Below are positions 8,641 through 11,618 of a DNA stretch of 11,618 bases, piece after piece. Both the position numbers and the translations under genes were made by a program. The DNA lies in assembly GCA_016463455.1 (NCBI GenBank), contig JAEMRG010000009.1, positions 1 through 11,618 on the forward strand. The letters are read 5' to 3'. Within the stretch, counting starts at the first letter, position 1. Each line of letters begins with the position of its first letter. The notes under the pieces were generated by a model. That model was given only the letters and a program-made list of their open reading frames with translations. It did not search any database and had not been told where the DNA came from. Source of the DNA: Rhodoferax sp. GTDB lineage: Bacteria > Pseudomonadota > Gammaproteobacteria > Burkholderiales > Burkholderiaceae_C.

Positions 8641-9420
8641 ATGCCCTACCAACTCATCCAAACCCGCACCGAAGCCGACAAAGTCGGCATCATTACCCTC
8701 AACCGGCCTCAGCAGCTCAACGCGCTGAACGATCAGCTCATGGACGAACTGGGCCAGGCGCTCAAGGCCTGGGACGCTGATGAAGCCATTGGCTGCATGG
8801 TGATTACTGGAAGTGAAAAAGCATTTGCTGCAGGTGCCGATATTGCCGCTATGGCCCAGTACAGCTTTGCCGACGTGTACCAAGGCGACTACATCACCCG
8901 TAATTGGGAAAGCTTGCGCACGGTACGCAAGCCGGTCATTGCGGCGGTGAGTGGCTTTGCGCTGGGTGGCGGCTGCGAGTTAGCCATGATGTGCGATTTC
9001 ATTATTGCCGCCGATAACGCGCGCTTTGGCCAACCCGAAATTAAGTTAGGCGTGATACCCGGTGCCGGTGGCACGCAGCGCTTGCCGCGCGCGGTGGGCA
9101 AAGCCAAGGCCATGGATATGGCGCTGACGGGTCGCATGATGGACGCGGTACAGGCTGAGCGCGCCGGACTGGTCAGCCGCGTGGTGCCCCTGGATAAGTT
9201 GATGGAAGAAACCTTGGCCGCAGCGCTGATGATTTGCGGCTATTCCCAGCTCGCGACCCGCGCCGCCAAAGAAGCCGTGAACCGTGCGTTTGAGGGCGGC
9301 CTAGCCGATGGCGTACATTTTGAGCGCCGCCTTTTCCATGCCTTGTTTGCGACCGCGGACCAAAAAGAAGGCATGGACGCCTTTGTGAATAAGCGCCAGC
9401 CGGTTTTCACGCACCGCTAG
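8641..9420 (+). CDS. Enoyl-CoA hydratase (crotonase family)
   Basis: The 259-residue protein is very like mitochondrial short-chain enoyl-CoA hydratase, which adds water to trans-2-enoyl-CoA in fatty-acid beta-oxidation and related catabolism. Both catalytic glutamates are present: E113 in GGGCELAMMCD and E133 in FGQPEIKLG, equivalent to E144 and E164 of the rat enzyme. The oxyanion hole is formed by A66 (KAFAAGADI) and G110. The C-terminal GMDAFVNKR segment is typical. This full set argues for a true hydratase rather than an isomerase or dehydrogenase-like crotonase. ATG 8641 is preferred over the in-frame TTG 8632, because AAGGCG (8625-8630) is well spaced for the ATG and too close to the TTG. 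It appears to be a separate transcription unit, with no other beta-oxidation genes beside it. Confidence 0.95.
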   Translation: MPYQLIQTRTEADKVGIITLNRPQQLNALNDQLMDELGQALKAWDADEAIGCMVITGSEKAFAAGADIAAMAQYSFADVYQGDYITRNWESLRTVRKPVIAAVSGFALGGGCELAMMCDFIIAADNARFGQPEIKLGVIPGAGGTQRLPRAVGKAKAMDMALTGRMMDAVQAERAGLVSRVVPLDKLMEETLAAALMICGYSQLATRAAKEAVNRAFEGGLADGVHFERRLFHALFATADQKEGMDAFVNKRQPVFTHR

Positions 9421-9422
9421 CC

Positions 9423-9453
9423 TTGGCCTCTCCTTTTGGCTTATGGCTATAAT
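9423..9453 (+). promoter_or_regulatory. Promoter of tRNA-Met
   Basis: A perfect TATAAT lies at 9448-9453, 10 bp before the tRNA, so transcription should start a few bases before the mature 5' end. TTGGCC (9423-9428) may be the -35 but at a long 19-bp spacing. The region begins directly after the TAG stop of the hydratase gene. Confidence 0.6.
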
Positions 9454-9463
9454 TTCTGCCTCC

Positions 9464-9540
9464 GGTGATATAGCTCAGTTGGTTAGAGCGCAGCATTCAT
9501 AATGCTGATGTCGGTGGTTCAAATCCACCTATCACCACCA
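9464..9540 (+). tRNA. tRNA-Met (anticodon CAT, probably elongator), CCA encoded
   Basis: A complete 77-nt cloverleaf. The acceptor stem GGTGATA/TATCACC pairs fully, with discriminator A and encoded CCA. The D arm holds AGCTCAGTTGGTTAGAGC. The anticodon stem CAGCA/TGCTG encloses TTCATAA (anticodon CAT), and the T loop is GTTCAAATC. The fully paired acceptor end (G1-C72) excludes initiator tRNA, which has an unpaired first position. A CAT anticodon could also be tRNA-Ile2 with lysidine at C34; the body looks more like elongator Met, but sequence alone does not settle this. Confidence 0.93.
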
Positions 9541-9552
9541 ATTTACGGGTCT

Positions 9553-9576
9553 AAAGGGCGCTTTGCTGCCCTTTTT
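9553..9576 (+). terminator. Rho-independent terminator after tRNA-Met
   Basis: AAAGGGC (9553-9559) pairs with GCCCTTT (9568-9574) over an 8-nt loop, and the descending arm runs into TTTTT. It begins 12 bp after the tRNA CCA and should end the tRNA transcript, so miaB needs its own promoter in 9577-9802 or depends on readthrough. Confidence 0.85.
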
Positions 9577-9603
9577 CATTCCCTTCAGCCTCTGGACAAC
9601 ACC

Positions 9604-9810
9604 ATGAACCGCTGGATTCCTGCGTCGCTTGCGCAGCCCGTTCCCCCGCTTTTGCGCCTCCTCGGCACCTTGCGCGCCGCCGCCGCTGCTCTGGCCCACT
9701 TGGCCAGGCGGGCCTTGGGGCTGCGCCTGCTTCGGCCTAAAGCGTCTGCCGCTTTACCGCCCAGGCGTCTGGCAAACCCTGAGCCGATAGCGCGCTACTT
9801 CTATGCATAA
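9604..9810 (+). CDS. Possible small leader ORF before miaB (68 aa), doubtful
   Basis: An open frame from ATG 9604 encodes 68 residues rich in Ala, Leu, Arg and Pro, beginning MNRWIPASLAQP. No family is recognised, and no clear signal peptide or membrane segment is seen (the hydrophobic stretch is broken by arginines). The only upstream SD-like element is a weak TGGA. Its TAA stop (9808-9810) lies inside the first codons of miaB, an 8-nt overlap that would allow translational coupling, and miaB has no clear SD of its own. A 7-bp hairpin, TAAAGCG/CGCTTTA (9738-9756), lies within it. It may equally be untranslated leader; GC-rich DNA gives such frames by chance. Confidence 0.3.
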   Translation: MNRWIPASLAQPVPPLLRLLGTLRAAAAALAHLARRALGLRLLRPKASAALPPRRLANPEPIARYFYA

Positions 9811-11152
9811 AAAAGTCTTTATCAAAACCTTCGGTTGCCAGATGAACGAGTACGACTCGGACAAGATGGCCGATGTGCTGGGCGCTTCCGATGGTTACGA
9901 AAAAACCACGGTCATGGAAGAGGCGGACCTGATTTTGTTCAACACCTGCTCGGTGCGCGAAAAAGCCCAAGAAAAGGTGTTTTCGGATCTGGGTCGGGCC
10001 CGGCAGTTACGCAAAAAGGGCGCGCAAATCGGCGTCGGCGGCTGCGTGGCTAGCCAGGAAGGCGCGGCGATTATTGAACGCGCACCCTATGTGGATCTGG
10101 TGTTTGGCCCGCAAACCTTGCACCGCTTACCGGAGATGCTTCGGCAGCGGAATTTGCAAAATAAACCGCAGGTAGATATCAGCTTTCCAGAGATTGAAAA
10201 GTTTGACCATTTGCCGCCAGCCAAGGTCGAAGGTGCGTCTGCCTTTGTCAGTGTGATGGAGGGTTGCTCTAAATACTGCAGCTACTGCGTGGTGCCCTAT
10301 ACCCGCGGTGAAGAGATTCATCGGCCGTTTGAAGACGTGCTGGTCGAGGTGGCTGGATTGGCTGACCAGGGCGTCAAGGAAATCACCCTGCTGGGGCAAA
10401 ACGTCAATGCCTACCGCGCGCCGATGGGTGCCAGCGGGCAAATGGCGGACTTCGCGACCCTGCTTGACTACGTGGCCGATATTCCCGGCATTGAGCGACT
10501 GCGCTTTACCACCAGCCATCCCAATGAATTTACCCCCTCCCTGATCGCCGCCTACGCCAGGCTGCCGCAACTGGTCAGCCACCTGCACTTACCGGTGCAA
10601 CATGGCTCGGACCGCATCCTGATGGCCATGAAGCGCGGCTATACGGCCATGGAATACAAAAGCACCGTGCGCAAACTGCGCGCCATCCGCCCCGATTTGG
10701 CGCTGAGCAGCGACTTCATTGTGGGTTTCCCCGGGGAAACCGAGTCGGACCATGCCAAGCTGATGCAGCTGATCGAGGACTTGCAATTTGACAACAGCTT
10801 TAGTTTTATCTTCAGCCCCAGGCCAGGTACGCCGGCGGCCAATTTGCCCGATGCCACGGCGCATGAGGAAAAGCTCAGGCGTTTGCACGAAGTGCAAGCT
10901 GCCATCAATGCCAGTATTGCGCGTATCAGCGAGAGCCGTCTTGGCACGGTGCAGCGGATTTTGGTCGAAGGTCCCTCCAAACGGGATGGCAGCGAGTTGA
11001 TGGGTCGCACGGAATGCAACCGGGTGGTGAATTTCGCGGGGCCTGCGCGTTTGATTGGAAAATTGATAGACGTACGTATTACTGAGACGCGCAGCTATTC
11101 GCTGCGCGGCGAAGTCTTGACGCATGAGGGCGCAAGCCATGGCCTGTCCTAA
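9803..11152 (+). CDS. miaB: tRNA-2-methylthio-N6-dimethylallyladenosine synthase MiaB
   Basis: MiaB is a radical-SAM methylthiotransferase that adds the 2-methylthio group to i6A37 in tRNAs reading UNN codons, following MiaA. The 449-residue protein has the expected three domains. The N-terminal UPF0004 domain carries the auxiliary [4Fe-4S] cysteines C12 (TFGCQMNEYDSD), C49 (FNTCSVREKAQEK) and C81 (GGCVASQ). The radical-SAM domain has CSKYCSYC (C155, C159, C162). A TRAM domain (about 379-441) binds tRNA. The MHKKVFIKTFGC opening is the standard MiaB start, so ATG 9803 is secure although no SD precedes it. Its 3' end overlaps the following lipocalin gene by 14 nt, indicating a shared transcript. 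Confidence 0.98.
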   Translation: MHKKVFIKTFGCQMNEYDSDKMADVLGASDGYEKTTVMEEADLILFNTCSVREKAQEKVFSDLGRARQLRKKGAQIGVGGCVASQEGAAIIERAPYVDLVFGPQTLHRLPEMLRQRNLQNKPQVDISFPEIEKFDHLPPAKVEGASAFVSVMEGCSKYCSYCVVPYTRGEEIHRPFEDVLVEVAGLADQGVKEITLLGQNVNAYRAPMGASGQMADFATLLDYVADIPGIERLRFTTSHPNEFTPSLIAAYARLPQLVSHLHLPVQHGSDRILMAMKRGYTAMEYKSTVRKLRAIRPDLALSSDFIVGFPGETESDHAKLMQLIEDLQFDNSFSFIFSPRPGTPAANLPDATAHEEKLRRLHEVQAAINASIARISESRLGTVQRILVEGPSKRDGSELMGRTECNRVVNFAGPARLIGKLIDVRITETRSYSLRGEVLTHEGASHGLS

Positions 11153-11618
11153 GTGGGCGGCAGCTATCGCGCTGGCCTGCCTGCTTGGGACGAGTGGCGT
11201 CTTTGCTGCGGCGCCGCTGCCCACCGTCAGCGCCATTGAAGTGCCGCGTTACCTGGGGACTTGGTACGAGATTGCTAAGTTCCCCAACTGGTTTCAGAAA
11301 AAATGTGTCGGCAACACGCGCGCCCAATACAGTTTACGCAGCGAAGGTTCGCTGCAGGTGGTCAATAGTTGCAAGCTGGCCTCTGGACAAATCGATGTGG
11401 CCATTGGCGCGGCGCGCCAGATAGGTAATGCCAGTTCGCCTAAATTGCAGGTGCGATTCGCCCCGCAATGGTTGTCGATGATTCCTGCGGTGTGGGGCGA
11501 TTACTGGGTGATTGCCCTGGACGAAAACTACCAGTGGGTGGCGGTCAGCGAGCCGGGGCGGGAGTATTTATGGATTCTGTCCCGCACGCCGCGCATGGAT
11601 GCGCAAACCTATGCCAGT
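11139..11618 (+). CDS. blc: Blc-type bacterial lipocalin, partial (C-terminus beyond window)
   Basis: The frame opens at ATG 11139 and runs off the window after 160 codons. Bacterial lipocalins of this type are beta-barrel proteins of the outer membrane or periplasm that bind fatty acids or lysophospholipids. The GxW signature lies in YLGTWYEIAKFP (G40, W42), and the later family block GDYWVIALDE...EYLWILSRTP lies at about 120-151. The N-terminus looks like a Sec signal peptide cut near VFA/AAP (23/24). Unlike E. coli Blc, which is a lipoprotein, no convincing lipobox is seen; C14 falls in the hydrophobic core. C56 and C78 could form a disulfide, plausible in a genome with DsbC. GAGGG (11126-11130) gives a well-spaced SD inside the end of miaB, whose last 14 nt it overlaps. 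Confidence 0.9.
   Translation, partial: MACPKWAAAIALACLLGTSGVFAAAPLPTVSAIEVPRYLGTWYEIAKFPNWFQKKCVGNTRAQYSLRSEGSLQVVNSCKLASGQIDVAIGAARQIGNASSPKLQVRFAPQWLSMIPAVWGDYWVIALDENYQWVAVSEPGREYLWILSRTPRMDAQTYAS

Noticed and set aside
9502..9603. Longer version (102 codons) of the small ORF before miaB
   Set aside because: Its first codons lie inside tRNA-Met and it would pass through the tRNA terminator.
11169..11190. Lipobox around C14 of the lipocalin
   Set aside because: The residue at -3 is Ala rather than Leu, and the hydrophobic core before the Cys is too short; an ordinary cut after VFA fits better.
10589..11236. 215-codon antisense frame over the miaB 3' half and the lipocalin start
   Set aside because: It is opposite two well-supported genes, with no SD and no family resemblance.

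Overview
The window is ordinary, moderately GC-rich housekeeping chromosome. Protein styles and gene content point to a betaproteobacterium, most likely Comamonadaceae (Rhodoferax/Polaromonas-like); this is inferred from recalled protein style, not from a search. No phage, insertion sequence, CRISPR array or defence/secretion island is visible, and I see no convincing new system. The points worth a second look concern gene starts, leaders and overlaps.

Layout: The left edge (1-55, minus) is the 5' part of a tRNA-Leu(CAG), cut by the window. Head-to-head with it lies rnr (RNase R, plus), which has no N-terminal winged-helix domain and no ATG start. A hairpin terminator closes rnr at its convergent junction with a minus-strand pair: ychF (4626-3541), then a class V aminotransferase (3513-2365), probably co-transcribed. 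A divergent region of about 190 bp (4627-4817) separates this pair from a plus-strand cluster: a UbiH-type FAD monooxygenase (4818-5963), dsbC (5977-6702) and an M61-family zinc peptidase with a PDZ domain (6725-8548). The gaps are 13 and 22 bp, so one operon is likely. An enoyl-CoA hydratase (8641-9420) follows with its own candidate promoter and Shine-Dalgarno (SD) sequence.

The right part holds tRNA-Met(CAU) (9464-9540) with a -10 box and a strong terminator, a doubtful 68-codon leader ORF overlapping the next start, miaB (9803-11152), and a Blc-type lipocalin (from 11139) that overlaps the miaB end and runs off the window.

Functional links are loose. RNA metabolism is represented by RNase R, the ribosome-associated ATPase YchF, the tRNA-modifying MiaB and two tRNAs. 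Envelope/redox functions are DsbC, the lipocalin and probably ubiquinone synthesis. Central metabolism is the aminotransferase and the hydratase.
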